Source of the DNA: Gammaproteobacteria bacterium
GTDB lineage: Bacteria; Pseudomonadota; Gammaproteobacteria; HK1
Reading direction: 5' to 3'
Length of the DNA: 64,000 nucleotides
NCBI GenBank assembly: GCA_022824305.1
Contig: JAJEAD010000076.1
Location: 62,001-126,000, forward strand
The notes beneath the pieces are model-generated. The model ran no database searches, was not told where the DNA came from, and was given only the letters and a program-made list of their open reading frames with translations. The position numbers and the translations under genes were made by a program. Shown in pieces: positions 16,366-26,966 of the stretch (positions are counted from its first letter, which is position 1; each line of letters begins with the position of its first letter).

Positions 16366-17898
16366 ATGGACCGTCTCAAGCACCTTCTCGCAGCGCTCGG
16401 TACCGCGCTCGCGGTGGCCTTCTCGCCGGGCGCCTCCGCCGCAGGCACCGTCACCCTGCTCGACTCCTTCGACGTCATCGACTGGGACCCCGCCATCTAC
16501 TACTCGGCGGAGACCCGGGTCGTTCTCAACATCTACGAGACCCTCACCCACTACAACCCGGATACCGGCGAGGCGGAGCCGCAGCTCGCGACCTCCTGGT
16601 CGGTGAGCGACGACGGCCTCACCTGGACCTTCAATCTACGCGAGGGGGTCAAGTTCCACGACGGCAGCGACTGGAACGCGGCCGCCGCGAAGGCGAACCT
16701 GGACCGGGTGCGGGAGATGGGCAAGGGCGCCGCCTACATCTGGGACGCGGTCACCGAGATCACCGCGACCGACGCCCACACGCTGACGATCACCACCAGC
16801 TATCCCGCACCGCTCGATCTCGTCGCGAGCTCCCAGTACGCGGCCACCATGGCCTCGCCCGCCGCCCTCGAGCAGGGCACGGACTGGTTCATGGAAGGCA
16901 ACGCGGTGGGCACCGGGCCCTATCGGCTCGTGCAGTGGGAGAAGTCCCAGCAGGTCGTGCTCGAGAAGAACGAGGACTACTGGGGGGGCTGGAGCGGCGA
17001 CGAGTTCGACCGCGTCGTCTACCGCCTGGTGGCCGAGGTCGCCACGCAGGTGCAGATGCTGCGCGGCGGAGAGGGAGACCTGATGGTCTCCACCGCCCCG
17101 GCCGACCTCCTGCACCAGCTCGAGGGCGACCCGGATCTCGTGGTCGGGGTGTTCAACAGCTGGCTCAACATTCCGCTCATGATTAACGTAGGCATGGCGC
17201 CCACCGACAACCGGAAGTTCCGCCAGGGCCTCACCTACATCATGGACTACGCCGCGATCGCCAACGACATCTACGGCGGTTACGGCTCCGTGCCGAAGTC
17301 CTGCGTGCCGCAGGCGATGTGGGGCTCGGGCGAGCACGACGTCGCCCAGTTCGACCTCGACAAGGCGAAGATGCTGCTCGAGCAGTCGGGGGTGCCGAAA
17401 CCGTGGAAGGTGACCTACCACGCCTACACCGGGCGCCAGGAGATCATGCAGATCGCCGAGCTCTACCAGGCGCTGGCCGCGCAGGTCGGGGTAGAGGTGG
17501 AGTTGCTCACGGGTGAATGGCCCGTGCTGTGGAAGAAGCAGACCAAGCAGGAGTCGGCGGCGAACATGTTCGCGGTGCTGTGGTGGGCGGACTGGCCGAC
17601 GCCCGCGGGATGGCTCGAGACCATGTTCCGCAGCGAGGACCCCATCGTCTTCAACTTCAGCCACTACAGCAATCCCGACTACGACGTCGTCCTCGACGAG
17701 GCGCTCAGGCTGCAGGGCTCCGACCAGGCGATGGCGGTCGAGAAGTTCATGGAAGCGCAGCGCATCGCCTACGACGACGCGATCGCGATGTGCCTGGTGG
17801 ACCTCCAGAAGACGATCCTGCACCGGGCCGATCTCGGCGGGGTGGACTACAACGCCGCCTACGAGACGGTGAGCGTCTACAACCTGCGCCGCATGTAG
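16366..17898 (+). CDS. ABC transporter substrate-binding protein (peptide/nickel type), system 1
   Basis: A 510-residue family 5 extracellular solute-binding protein. A Sec signal peptide (about residues 1-25, ending ASA-A) is followed by 'LTHYNPDTGEAEPQLATSW', the family signature 'DDGLTWTFNLREGVKFHDG' (read in parts) and 'GNAVGTGPYRLVQWE'. It should capture dipeptides, oligopeptides or related solutes in the periplasm. It is the first gene of a five-gene transporter operon and is preceded by GGAG. The ligand cannot be assigned. Confidence 0.9.
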   Translation: MDRLKHLLAALGTALAVAFSPGASAAGTVTLLDSFDVIDWDPAIYYSAETRVVLNIYETLTHYNPDTGEAEPQLATSWSVSDDGLTWTFNLREGVKFHDGSDWNAAAAKANLDRVREMGKGAAYIWDAVTEITATDAHTLTITTSYPAPLDLVASSQYAATMASPAALEQGTDWFMEGNAVGTGPYRLVQWEKSQQVVLEKNEDYWGGWSGDEFDRVVYRLVAEVATQVQMLRGGEGDLMVSTAPADLLHQLEGDPDLVVGVFNSWLNIPLMINVGMAPTDNRKFRQGLTYIMDYAAIANDIYGGYGSVPKSCVPQAMWGSGEHDVAQFDLDKAKMLLEQSGVPKPWKVTYHAYTGRQEIMQIAELYQALAAQVGVEVELLTGEWPVLWKKQTKQESAANMFAVLWWADWPTPAGWLETMFRSEDPIVFNFSHYSNPDYDVVLDEALRLQGSDQAMAVEKFMEAQRIAYDDAIAMCLVDLQKTILHRADLGGVDYNAAYETVSVYNLRRM

Positions 17899-17926
17899 GG
17901 GCGGCGCAAGCAGAGAGGCGAAGGGC

Positions 17927-18943
17927 ATGTACCGGTACATCGCCCAGCGTCTGCTTCTCCTGGTGGTCACGCTGATCGGCGTGGCCACCATCACTTTCTT
18001 CCTGAGCCGGGTGCTGCCGGGCTCGCCGGTCGAGATGATGATCGGCTTCCACCCGACGGCGGAGCAGATCGCGGCCGCGAAGAAGGAGCTCGGTCTCGAC
18101 CAGCCCCTGCACCGGCAGTACGTGCGCTTCGTGTCCGAAGCCATTCGCGGGGACTTCGGCATCTCGCTGCGCACCAAGCAGCCGGTGGTCGAGGAGATCG
18201 GCCGGCGATCGCTGGCCACCATCGAGCTCACGCTGCTCACGACGCTGCTGCTCGTCGTCGTCGGGGTGCCGATCGGGGTGATCTCGGCGGTGCACAGCAA
18301 CTCGCCCGTCGATCACACGGTGCGCACGCTCTCCATCGCGGGGGTCGCGTTCCCCGTCTTCATCGTCGGCATGCTCCTGCAGATGCTCTTCTACGGGAAG
18401 CTGGGCTGGCTCCCCCTGCAGGGGCGCCTGTCGAGCGAGGTCTACCTCGATCACCCCTTCGACCGGGTGACCGGCATGTTCCTCATCGACACCCTGCTCG
18501 CCCGCGACTACGTGGCCTTCAGGGACGCGGCCGCGCACATCGTGCTGCCGCTCGCCACCCTCACCCTCGTCACCCTTCCCCTGGTGACCCGCATCACCCG
18601 CAACCTCATGATGGAGGTCCTTCAGGAGGACTACGTCCGCACCGCGCTCGCCTACGGCATGCCCCGCCGCGTGGTCTACTACCGCTACGCGCTGAAGGCC
18701 ATGCTCATCCCGCTGATGACGGTGGTCGGACTCACCCTGGGCTTCCTGCTCGGGGGCAGCGTGGTCGTCGAGTTCGTCTTCGACTGGCCGGGCCTCGGGG
18801 GCTACGTGGCGCGCTCGATCGCGGCGAGTGACTTCCCCGCCGCAGTGGGCGTCACCCTCGTGCTCGCCAGTGCCTACCTGACCGTCAATCTCGTCGTCGA
18901 CCTCCTGTACTTCGTCGCCGACCCGAGGCTGCGCCGCGCATGA
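17927..18943 (+). CDS. Peptide-type ABC transporter permease (DppB-like), system 1
   Basis: A 338-residue integral membrane subunit of the DppB/OppB class with six predicted helices. The N terminus 'MYRYIAQRLLLLVVTLIGVATITFF' and the coupling (EAA) loop 'YVRTALAYGMPRRVVYYRYALKAMLIP' are characteristic. It pairs with the DppC-like protein to form the channel. It starts 28 nt after the binding-protein gene with GAGAGG upstream. Confidence 0.9.
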   Translation: MYRYIAQRLLLLVVTLIGVATITFFLSRVLPGSPVEMMIGFHPTAEQIAAAKKELGLDQPLHRQYVRFVSEAIRGDFGISLRTKQPVVEEIGRRSLATIELTLLTTLLLVVVGVPIGVISAVHSNSPVDHTVRTLSIAGVAFPVFIVGMLLQMLFYGKLGWLPLQGRLSSEVYLDHPFDRVTGMFLIDTLLARDYVAFRDAAAHIVLPLATLTLVTLPLVTRITRNLMMEVLQEDYVRTALAYGMPRRVVYYRYALKAMLIPLMTVVGLTLGFLLGGSVVVEFVFDWPGLGGYVARSIAASDFPAAVGVTLVLASAYLTVNLVVDLLYFVADPRLRRA

Positions 18944-19836
18944 GCACCCTCGAAGCCGATGTCGGCGGACTCGCTCCCGCCTGGACCGGAGCGCACCGCT
19001 GGAAGCGCATCCGGCATTTCGTGGGGAGCCACCCCCTGTTCGTCATCGGGCTCACGGTGTTCCTCGTCATCGTCGTCGCGGCGCTCGCCGCCCCCTGGAT
19101 CGCGACCCACGATCCTCTGGCGATCAAGTTCTCGGAGAAGCTCCAGGCGCCGAGCGCCGAGCACTACCTGGGCACGGACTCCATGGGCCGGGACATCTTC
19201 TCGCGGGTGCTCTACGGGGCGCGCACCTCGCTGATGGTCGGCGTCGTGGTCGTCGGGCTCGCCATCGGAATCGGGCTGCCCATGGGGCTGCTGGCCGCCT
19301 ACTTCGGCGGCCGTATCGACACCACGATGATGCGCATCGCGGACGTCTTTCTCGCATTTCCCCCGCTGCTGCTGCCGATCGCGATCACCGCCGCGATCGG
19401 GGCCGGGCTCTTCCACGCGATGGTGGCGCTCGCGATCTCGTGGTTCCCCTGGTACGCGCGCATCATGCGAAGCTCCGTGCTGCGGGTGAAGAGCGAGCTC
19501 TACGTGAGCGCGGCCCGGGCGATGGGCGTCAACCACACCAACGTCATGATCCGCCACGCGGTGCCGAACGCACTCACCCCGGTGGTGGTTCAGGGCTCGC
19601 TCGACTTCGGCTACGTGATCCTCGCCGCCGCTTCCTTGAGCTTCATCGGCATCGGAGCCCAGCCCCCGGACATCGAGTGGGGGCTGATGGCGGCGGCCGA
19701 ACGCGCCAAGTTCCTGGACTTTCCGTGGACCGTGCTGTGCCCGGGCCTCGCCATCTTCGTCACGGTGCTCGCGGTCAACCTGGTCGGCGACGGGATACGC
19801 GACCTGCTGGACCCGAAGCACCAAGAGTTCAAGTGA
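18940..19836 (+). CDS. Peptide-type ABC transporter permease (DppC-like), system 1
   Basis: A 298-residue second permease with an N-terminal OppC-type segment ('HFVGSHPLFVIGLTVFLVIV'), 'HYLGTDSMGRDIFSRVLYGARTSL' and the coupling loop 'YVSAARAMGVNHTNVMIRHAVPNAL'. The start codon overlaps the previous stop (ATGA), so the two permeases are translated together. The product completes the transmembrane pore of system 1. Confidence 0.92.
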   Translation: MSTLEADVGGLAPAWTGAHRWKRIRHFVGSHPLFVIGLTVFLVIVVAALAAPWIATHDPLAIKFSEKLQAPSAEHYLGTDSMGRDIFSRVLYGARTSLMVGVVVVGLAIGIGLPMGLLAAYFGGRIDTTMMRIADVFLAFPPLLLPIAITAAIGAGLFHAMVALAISWFPWYARIMRSSVLRVKSELYVSAARAMGVNHTNVMIRHAVPNALTPVVVQGSLDFGYVILAAASLSFIGIGAQPPDIEWGLMAAAERAKFLDFPWTVLCPGLAIFVTVLAVNLVGDGIRDLLDPKHQEFK

Positions 19837-20846
19837 GCGAGGAAGTTCTCGCGATCCGCGATCTGCGGATCGAGTTCCCGGAGCTCTTTCGGACCGTCGA
19901 AGCGGTGCGCGGCGCCGACCTCTCGGTGCGCCGGGGCGAGATCATGGGGCTGGTGGGGGAGTCCGGTTGCGGCAAGTCGATGACGGCCATGGCCTGTCTC
20001 GGCCTGGTGCCTCCGCCGGGAAGGGTGAGCGGCCACGTCAGCGTCGACGGATTCGAGGTGGTGGGCCGGCCCGACCGGGAGCTGCTGCCGGTGCGCGGCG
20101 GGCTCGCGGCCATGATCTTCCAGAACCCCGGCAAGGCGCTGAACCCCTTCTTCACCATCGGCCGGCAACTGACCGACGTGATCCGGCTCCATCATCGCCA
20201 CGGCGAGCGGGAATCGCGGGAGGTCGCCCTCGAGGCCCTGCGCTCGGTGCACCTGCCGGACCCCGAGATCGCGCTCGGCCGCTACCCGCACCAGCTCTCC
20301 GGCGGCCAGTTGCAGCGGGCGATGATCGCGATGGCGCTCGCCTGCGAGCCCAAGGTGCTGATCGCCGACGAACCGACCACCGCCCTCGACGTCACCATCC
20401 AGGCCCAGGTCATCGTGCTGCTGCGCGAGCTCGCCGACGCGCGCGGACTCACGATTCTCTTCATCACGCACGATCTCGGCGTGGTGGGGTCGCTGTGCGA
20501 CCGCGTCTCGGTGATGTACGCGGGACGGGTGGTGGAAGTGGGAAGCGTGCGCGACGTGCTGGAGTCCCCCGCCCACCCCTACACCCGCAAGCTGCTCGCC
20601 ACCGTCCCGAAGCTCGGCGACGGGCACTCCGAGCTCGCCTTCATCCCGGGGCAGGTGCCGGACATGGCCTTCCCCCCGAGCGGCTGCGCCTTTCATCCCC
20701 GCTGCGAGCGCGCGAGCCCGGTGTGCACGAAGAGCGACCCCGACGGCCGGGACCTGGGCGCCATGCACCGGGTCGCCTGTCACCACGCCCACGGCGGGGG
20801 CGAGACCGAGGCGCCCGGGACGGCAAACGGGGCGCCGGCACGGTGA
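19833..20846 (+). CDS. Peptide-type ABC transporter ATPase (DppD-like), system 1
   Basis: A 337-residue ATP-binding subunit. Walker A 'GESGCGKS', signature '[13 protein letters not shown]' and Walker B '[12 protein letters not shown]' are intact. The C-terminal oligopeptide-transporter extension has cysteines in '[15 protein letters not shown]', typical of the Fe-S site in DppD/OppD. The GTG start at 19833 overlaps the permease stop in a GTGA junction. It energises system 1 together with the next ATPase. Confidence 0.92.
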   Translation: MSEEVLAIRDLRIEFPELFRTVEAVRGADLSVRRGEIMGLVGESGCGKSMTAMACLGLVPPPGRVSGHVSVDGFEVVGRPDRELLPVRGGLAAMIFQNPGKALNPFFTIGRQLTDVIRLHHRHGERESREVALEALRSVHLPDPEIALGRYPHQLSGGQLQRAMIAMALACEPKVLIADEPTTALDVTIQAQVIVLLRELADARGLTILFITHDLGVVGSLCDRVSVMYAGRVVEVGSVRDVLESPAHPYTRKLLATVPKLGDGHSELAFIPGQVPDMAFPPSGCAFHPRCERASPVCTKSDPDGRDLGAMHRVACHHAHGGGETEAPGTANGAPAR

Positions 20847-21790
20847 GCGCTCTGCTCGAAGTCCGCGACCTCGACAAGCGCTACCGCACCCGGCACGGGG
20901 TCATCCACGCGGTGCAGGGCGTGAGCTTCGACGTGAGGGAGAAGGAGACGGTGGCCCTGGTGGGCGAGTCGGGCTGCGGAAAGAGCACCGTGGCGCTCTC
21001 GCTGCTGCACCTCATCGAACACGACGGAGGCCGGGTGCGCTTCGAGGGCGCCGAGTTCGATCAGCTCAAGGGGCGGCGGGAACAGGAGCTGCGGCGCGAC
21101 CTGAGCATCGTATTCCAGAACCCCTACTCCTCCCTGAACCCCCGCATGCGGATCAAGGACATCGTGGGGGAGCCGATGCGCACGGCATACGGGACGAGAG
21201 GCCGCGAGCTGGTCGAGCGGGTGCGAGAGCAACTGGAGGCGGTCGGGCTGGGTCCGGAGCACCTGCGGCGCTTTCCCCACGAGTTCTCGGGCGGACAGCG
21301 CCAGCGCATCGCCATCGCCCGGGCGCTCGCGCTGGAGCCGAAGCTCCTGATCCTCGACGAGCCGACCGCCGCCCTGGACGTCTCCGTGCAGGCGCAGGTC
21401 CTGAACCTGCTGCGCGAGCTCCAGCGGCGCCTGGGGCTCAGCTACCTGCTGATCTCCCACAACCTCGCCACCGTCGAGTCCATCGCGGACCGGGTGCTGG
21501 TGATGTACTTCGGCCGCATCGTCGAGAGCGGCACGGTGTCGGAGGTCTTCAACGACCCCAGGCACCCCTACACCCGCGCCCTCCTCGACTCCGTGCCCTC
21601 CATCGATCCCTCCCAGCGCCATCGCCTGAAGCCGCTCGAAGGCGACCTCCCCAGCCCCCTGCGACCACCCCCTGGATGCGCCTTCGCGCCCCGGTGCGCG
21701 CGAGCCGCCCATGACTGCACCGCCCGCCCACCGCCGCTGGGGTCCATCGGTTCCCGGGAGGCGGCCTGCTACCACCCCCTGGGCGGCTGA
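20843..21790 (+). CDS. Peptide-type ABC transporter ATPase (DppF-like), system 1
   Basis: A 315-residue second ATPase with 'GESGCGKST', 'EFSGGQRQRIAIARALALEP' and 'LLILDEPTAALDVSVQAQVL', followed by the C-terminal cysteine extension '[15 protein letters not shown]'. It starts with GTG in a GTGA overlap with the preceding ATPase. It is the last gene of the system 1 operon; pepN follows after 129 bp. Confidence 0.92.
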   Translation: MSALLEVRDLDKRYRTRHGVIHAVQGVSFDVREKETVALVGESGCGKSTVALSLLHLIEHDGGRVRFEGAEFDQLKGRREQELRRDLSIVFQNPYSSLNPRMRIKDIVGEPMRTAYGTRGRELVERVREQLEAVGLGPEHLRRFPHEFSGGQRQRIAIARALALEPKLLILDEPTAALDVSVQAQVLNLLRELQRRLGLSYLLISHNLATVESIADRVLVMYFGRIVESGTVSEVFNDPRHPYTRALLDSVPSIDPSQRHRLKPLEGDLPSPLRPPPGCAFAPRCARAAHDCTARPPPLGSIGSREAACYHPLGG

Positions 21791-21919
21791 GCGCGAACCG
21801 CGCCGCCTCCGTCGCCCCCTCTTTCGACGGTCCCTGACGCACGGGCCCAGGGAATTGGCTTCCATCGCCGGCGGGACTCTGCCAGCCTTGCCGGCGTAAC
21901 CAGGTGACGGATCGCGATC

Positions 21920-24655
21920 GTGACAGCAACCCCAGCAACCCCCACCACCGCCACGCGCGAAGTACGGCTCGAAGACTATCGTCCGCCGCCCTTCCTGGTG
22001 GACCAGATCGAGCTCGACTTCGATCTCGCGGCGGCGGAGTCGCTCGTCACTTCGACGCTCGAGCTGCGGCGCGCGCCCGGCGTCGCACCCGATGCTCCTC
22101 TGGTTCTGGACGGCGCCGAGCTCGAGCTCGTGGACATCGCCTTCGAGGGGCGCACCCTGTCGGACAACGAGTACGGCTTCGACGAGGACGGCGGACTCGT
22201 ACTGCCCGCGTCCTTCTTCGCCCGGGAGCGGGACGGCGCGGGCGCGGCGGACCCCTACGCTGCCTTTACCCTGCGGGTGCGGACCCGTGTCTATCCCGAG
22301 CGCAACACCGGCTACAAGGGCCTCTACGCCTCCAACGGCATCCTCTGCACCCAATGCGAGGCGGAGGACTTCCGGCGCATCACCTTCTACCCGGACCGTC
22401 CGGACGTGCTCGCCCCCTTCACCACGACCCTGCGCGCGAGGCGAAGCGATTTCCCGGTGCTGCTCTCGAACGGCAACCCGGCCGCAAGCGGCGAGACGGA
22501 CGACGGGCGGCACTGGGTGCGCTGGGAAGACCCCTTTCCCAAGCCCTCCTACCTGTTCGCCCTGGTCGCGGGCGACCTCGCCTGCCTCGAGAGCGTCCAT
22601 ACCACCGGTTCGGGCCGCAACGTTGCGCTGCGCATCTACACGGAGGCCCACAACGTCGGGCGCTGCGGGCACGCGATGGCCGCGCTCGAGAAAGCGATGC
22701 GCTGGGACGAGGAGGAGTACGGGCTCGAGTACGACCTCGATCTCTTCATGATCGTGGCCGTGGACCACTTCAACATGGGCGCGATGGAGAACAAGGGACT
22801 CAACATCTTCAACTCCCGCTACGTGCTCGCCGATCCCGAGAGTGCTACCGACTCGGACTACGAAAACATCGAGACGGTCATCAGTCACGAGTACTTCCAC
22901 AACTGGACCGGCAATCGGGTCACCTGCCGCGACTGGTTCCAGCTCAGCCTGAAGGAGGGGCTGACCGTGTTCAGGGACCAGCAGTTCACCGCCGCGATGG
23001 GCTCAGCGGCGGTAAAGCGAATCCGGGACGCGCGCTTCATTCGCGACCACCAGTTCAAGGAGGATTCCGGCCCTGACGCCCACCCCGTGCGCCCGGACAC
23101 CTACGAGGCGATCGACAACTTCTACACCGCGACGGTGTACTTCAAGGGAGCCGAGGTCATCCGCATGATGCACACCCTGCTTAGGCAGGAAGGATTCCGG
23201 CACGGAATGGACCGGTACTTCGAGCGCCACGACGGGGCGGCGGTCACCACCGACGACTTCGTGGCCGCGATGGAGGACGCGACGGGAGTCGACCTGGGGC
23301 AGTTTCGCCGCTGGTACTCGCAGGCGGGCACCCCGGTCCTGCGCATCGAGCGCGAACACGATCCGCAGCGGCGCACCCTCGATCTGCGGGTGGAACAACG
23401 GATTCCGGAGATCCCCGAAGGCTCCCCCGCTGAGCCCATGCACATTCCGCTGGCGCTCGGCCTCCTGGACCGGGAGGGACGAGTCCTCCACCCCGACTCC
23501 GACCGCGCCCCCGCGCCGATCGGGACCGACGGCACCTTCGTGCTCGACGTCCGCAGGCCGGTCGAGACCTTCCGACTGAAGGGCATCCCTGCGCCGCCCC
23601 GCGTCTCGCTGCTCCGCGGCTTCTCCGCCCCCGTCAAGGTCGAGATCGAGCGTTCGGACGAGGAGCTCACCGCCCTCCTCGCCCGCGACCCCGATCCCTT
23701 CGCACGCTGGGATGCAGGCCAACAGCTCGCCCTGGCGCGCCTCGACCGGCTCATCGCCGCGGGCGGCGCCTTCGCGGACGCCACGCCGCCCGCCGATGCG
23801 CCATTCGTCGAAGCCCTGCGTTCGGTACTGCGGGATTCCGCCATCGACGGCGCCTTCGCCGCCGCGCTCCTCACACTGCCCTCGGAGGACTATCTCGCCG
23901 AGCGCATGGAGCGCATCGACGTGCAGGCGATACACGAAGCCCGGCAGGGCCTGCGCCGTGCCCTCGGGGAAGCGCTCGCGGACGAGTTCGACACGGTGCG
24001 GCGCCGCCTTCTCGCCGGCGGCGAGCCCTACTGCTTCGACGCGGCGGGTGCGGCGCGGCGCGCGCTCGCGAACACCTGCCTCGGATACCTCGCCGCCACC
24101 GGCACCGCGGCCGCACGCGCGCAGTGCCTCGCCCACTTCCGATCCGCGGACAACATGACCGATGCGACAGCCGCGCTCGGCGCTCTCGCGGACCTCGAGT
24201 GCGAAGAGCGGGCGGAAGCTCTCGCCCGCTTCGAGGAACGCTGGCGCGGCGATCCGCTCGTCATGGACAAGTGGTTCGCCCTCCAGGCCGCCTCCGCCCT
24301 CCCCGGCACGCTCGACCGGGTGTCGGCGCTGCTCGCGCATCCGGCCTTCGATATCGGGAACCCCAACCGCGTGCGGGCCCTCGTCTACGCCTTCTGTTTC
24401 GGGAACCCGTCACGCTTTCACGTCGCCGACGGCGCCGGATACCGCTTCTGGGTCGAGCGGATGCGGGAGCTCGATCCCCGCAACCCGGAAGTGGCGGCAC
24501 GCCTCGCCGGCGCCGTCACCCACTTCCGGCGCTACGACGACGCGCGGCGCGCATGCATGGCGGCCGCGATGGAGGAGGTCCTCGCGCTGCCGTCCCTGTC
24601 GAAGAACACCAGGGAGGTCCTCGCCCGGGCGCTCGGCCACCGTCCTGTCGGGTAG
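21920..24655 (+). CDS. pepN: Aminopeptidase N (M1 metallopeptidase)
   Basis: A 911-residue M1 zinc aminopeptidase of the E. coli PepN type, which removes N-terminal residues from peptides in the cytoplasm. The exopeptidase loop 'GAMENKGLNIFNS' is followed by the zinc site 'HEYFHNWTGNR' and the downstream Glu in 'SLKEGLTVFRDQQF'. The C-terminal third is the alpha-helical DUF3458 region. The start is GTG at 21920 with a weak upstream site. It sits between two peptide ABC transporters, consistent with breakdown of imported peptides. Confidence 0.93.
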   Translation: MTATPATPTTATREVRLEDYRPPPFLVDQIELDFDLAAAESLVTSTLELRRAPGVAPDAPLVLDGAELELVDIAFEGRTLSDNEYGFDEDGGLVLPASFFARERDGAGAADPYAAFTLRVRTRVYPERNTGYKGLYASNGILCTQCEAEDFRRITFYPDRPDVLAPFTTTLRARRSDFPVLLSNGNPAASGETDDGRHWVRWEDPFPKPSYLFALVAGDLACLESVHTTGSGRNVALRIYTEAHNVGRCGHAMAALEKAMRWDEEEYGLEYDLDLFMIVAVDHFNMGAMENKGLNIFNSRYVLADPESATDSDYENIETVISHEYFHNWTGNRVTCRDWFQLSLKEGLTVFRDQQFTAAMGSAAVKRIRDARFIRDHQFKEDSGPDAHPVRPDTYEAIDNFYTATVYFKGAEVIRMMHTLLRQEGFRHGMDRYFERHDGAAVTTDDFVAAMEDATGVDLGQFRRWYSQAGTPVLRIEREHDPQRRTLDLRVEQRIPEIPEGSPAEPMHIPLALGLLDREGRVLHPDSDRAPAPIGTDGTFVLDVRRPVETFRLKGIPAPPRVSLLRGFSAPVKVEIERSDEELTALLARDPDPFARWDAGQQLALARLDRLIAAGGAFADATPPADAPFVEALRSVLRDSAIDGAFAAALLTLPSEDYLAERMERIDVQAIHEARQGLRRALGEALADEFDTVRRRLLAGGEPYCFDAAGAARRALANTCLGYLAATGTAAARAQCLAHFRSADNMTDATAALGALADLECEERAEALARFEERWRGDPLVMDKWFALQAASALPGTLDRVSALLAHPAFDIGNPNRVRALVYAFCFGNPSRFHVADGAGYRFWVERMRELDPRNPEVAARLAGAVTHFRRYDDARRACMAAAMEEVLALPSLSKNTREVLARALGHRPVG

Positions 24656-24657
24656 CG

Positions 24658-24743
24658 GGCCAGGGCAGCGGAAGCCCGACTGCCCGCACTCGAGGCGTTG
24701 CCACCCGGATTAGGGCAACGCGCCCCGGGAGCCTGCCCTGGCC
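24658..24743. other. Nested inverted repeats downstream of pepN
   Basis: Starting 3 bp after the pepN stop, an 11-bp perfect inverted repeat (GGCCAGGGCAG at 24658-24668, CTGCCCTGGCC at 24733-24743) encloses an 8-bp hairpin (GCGTTGCC 24695-24702 with GGCAACGC 24714-24721). The GGGCAG arm can instead pair with a nearer CTGCCC (about 24680-24685), so two folds compete. It may be a terminator, a structured 3' UTR or an extragenic palindromic repeat. The rest of the 288-bp gap to 24944 shows no recognisable gene. Confidence 0.45.
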
Positions 24744-24943
24744 GAACCGGAGATCGCCCACATCCAGGACTTCATGAAGAAAGACCTGCCAAAGCCTTCC
24801 TCTTGCCGGAGGCGAGCGAAACGCATTGCGCGACCCCTGCCCGTTGACAGCCAGTCGGGCTACGTCGGACCATCGCCGACCTTGTGGCGCCGGTCGATCC
24901 CGGTGCAGACCTGGAGGCGCATGCCACGAATGAAAGCCCGTCC

Positions 24944-25930
24944 ATGGCCCTGTTGAGTGTCCGAGGCCTCGAGCTGCATTTCGTGACGCCCGCGGGTCGG
25001 GTTCGCGCTGTCAACGGAATCTCCTATACCGTCGAAGCGGGCGAGCTCGTCGCCATCGTCGGGGAATCCGGAAGCGGCAAGACCGTCCAGGCCCAGGCCG
25101 TGCTGGGGTTGGTGGCGCAACCGCCCGGAGAAATTGTCGGCGGTGCGGTGGAGTTCGACGGCGTCGAGCTGCTCAGCCTTCCCGAAGAGCGCATGCGGAC
25201 TCTTCGTGGCCGACGGATCTCCATGGTGTTCCAGGAACCGATGACCTCACTCAATCCGGTCCTGTCCATCGGCCGACAACTGACGGAGGCGATGCGTCTG
25301 CACCTGCAGTTGACGCGCGCGGTTGCCGATGAGCGTGCCGTGTCCTTGCTCGGCATGGTCGGGATCGCGGACCCCGAGCGACGGCTGCGACAGTACCCGC
25401 ACCACCTGAGCGGCGGCATGCGTCAGCGTGTCATGATCGCAATCGCCATCGCCTGTGACCCCCTCCTCATCGTCGCGGACGAACCGACCACGGCTCTCGA
25501 CGTGACCATCCAGGCGCAGATCCTCGCCCTGATGCAGGACCTGACACGGAGGCTCGGGGTTGCGCTCGTGATCATCACCCACGACCTCGGAGTGGTCGCG
25601 CGCTACGCGGATCGGGTCAACGTCATGTACGCCGGCCGGATCGTCGAGCACGGTGCGGCGCGTGATGTCTACCGCCGGCCAGCGCATCCCTACACGATCG
25701 GACTGCTGAACTCGGTGCCGCGCCTTGATCGGCCGCGCGGCGTGCGGATCGAACCGATTCCGGGCAGTCCGCCCGATCCGGCGCACCTGCAGCCCGGCTG
25801 CGCCTTTGCGCCGCGCTGTCCATACGTGGTGGACCGATGCAGACGGGAAGAGCCGCCCACCGTGACCTTCGATGACCGGCACGTCGCGACCTGCTGGCAG
25901 ACCGCGGCGCTTCGTCCGGAATCCGGATGA
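24944..25930 (+). CDS. Peptide-type ABC transporter ATPase (DppD-like), system 2
   Basis: A 328-residue ATP-binding subunit with 'GESGSGKT', '[20 protein letters not shown]', '[13 protein letters not shown]' and the C-terminal '[15 protein letters not shown]' extension. I chose ATG 24944 because it gives the family N terminus ('[12 protein letters not shown]'); an in-frame GTG at 24884 would add 20 unlike residues. It opens a five-gene operon whose order (ATPase, ATPase, receptor, permease, permease) differs from system 1. Confidence 0.9.
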   Translation: MALLSVRGLELHFVTPAGRVRAVNGISYTVEAGELVAIVGESGSGKTVQAQAVLGLVAQPPGEIVGGAVEFDGVELLSLPEERMRTLRGRRISMVFQEPMTSLNPVLSIGRQLTEAMRLHLQLTRAVADERAVSLLGMVGIADPERRLRQYPHHLSGGMRQRVMIAIAIACDPLLIVADEPTTALDVTIQAQILALMQDLTRRLGVALVIITHDLGVVARYADRVNVMYAGRIVEHGAARDVYRRPAHPYTIGLLNSVPRLDRPRGVRIEPIPGSPPDPAHLQPGCAFAPRCPYVVDRCRREEPPTVTFDDRHVATCWQTAALRPESG

Positions 25931-26964
25931 CGGCAGGACTCCCACCCGCTATCGCCGCGCCGCTCGTGGAGCTTCGGGACCTCAGAGTGCACTTCCCGAT
26001 CCGCAAGGGACTGATCATCGAACGCAGCGTCGCCATCGTGAAGGCGGTGGACGGCGTCACTCTGTCGATTCGGCGCGGCAAGACCATGGGGCTGGTCGGC
26101 GAATCGGGGTGCGGCAAGACGACCATCGGCCGCACCATCCTCAAGCTCCAGGTTCCGACCTCCGGCGCGATTCGCTTCGACGGCGCCGACATCGCGACGC
26201 TCGACGCGGCGGGCATGAAGCGGTTTCGACGACGGGTTCAGGCGGTGTTCCAGGATCCCTTCAGCTCGCTCAACCCGCGCATGAACGTCGGACAGATCAT
26301 TGCCGAGCCGCTGATCGTCCACGATGTCATGTCCGAGCCGGCGGAGCGGCGCGACCGGGTTTCCGAACTGCTTGCGCTCTGCGGCCTGCCGGCCGCGTTT
26401 GCCGGGCGCTACCCGCACGAGATGAGCGGAGGCCAACGCCAGCGCGTCGGAATCGCCCGTGCGCTGGCGCTGAACCCCGACTTCGTCATCTGCGACGAGG
26501 CGGTGTCCGCCCTGGACGTATCGATCCAGGCCCAGATCATCCGCCTGCTCGAGGATCTGCGGGACGAACTCAACCTCACCTACCTGTTCATCGGCCACGA
26601 CCTGAGCGTGGTCCGGCACCTGTGCGATGACGTTGCGGTGATGTACCTCGGCCGGATTGCCGAAGTGGGCCCGAGCGACGAGCTGTTTGCCAATCCGGGC
26701 CATCCCTACACGCGCGCCCTGCTCGAGGCGGTGCCGACGCCGGACCCGGACCTGGAGCGAAGCCGTCCCCACCAGGTTCTCGGTGGCGAGGTGCCGAGCC
26801 CGATCGATCCGCCCGCAGGGTGCGTGTTCCACCCCCGCTGTTCGCTGGCAGTCGCCGGCTGCGGAACCCGCGTGCCACCCTTGCTGCCGTACGGCAGCGA
26901 CCACGCGGTCGCCTGTACCGAGACCGGTGCCGGTGCCTCTTCACTACCTGAAAAAGGAGCCTGA
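25927..26964 (+). CDS. Peptide-type ABC transporter ATPase (DppF/OppF-like), system 2
   Basis: A 345-residue second ATPase with Walker A 'GESGCGKTT', signature '[20 protein letters not shown]', and a Walker B that reads '[12 protein letters not shown]' (Ala in place of the usual Pro-Thr pair, common in OppF-like subunits). It has the C-terminal 'GCVFHPRC' extension. An insertion around residues 28-38 ('[10 protein letters not shown]') is typical of OppF. The ATG overlaps the previous stop. Confidence 0.92.
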   Translation: MTAGLPPAIAAPLVELRDLRVHFPIRKGLIIERSVAIVKAVDGVTLSIRRGKTMGLVGESGCGKTTIGRTILKLQVPTSGAIRFDGADIATLDAAGMKRFRRRVQAVFQDPFSSLNPRMNVGQIIAEPLIVHDVMSEPAERRDRVSELLALCGLPAAFAGRYPHEMSGGQRQRVGIARALALNPDFVICDEAVSALDVSIQAQIIRLLEDLRDELNLTYLFIGHDLSVVRHLCDDVAVMYLGRIAEVGPSDELFANPGHPYTRALLEAVPTPDPDLERSRPHQVLGGEVPSPIDPPAGCVFHPRCSLAVAGCGTRVPPLLPYGSDHAVACTETGAGASSLPEKGA

Positions 26965-26966
26965 CC

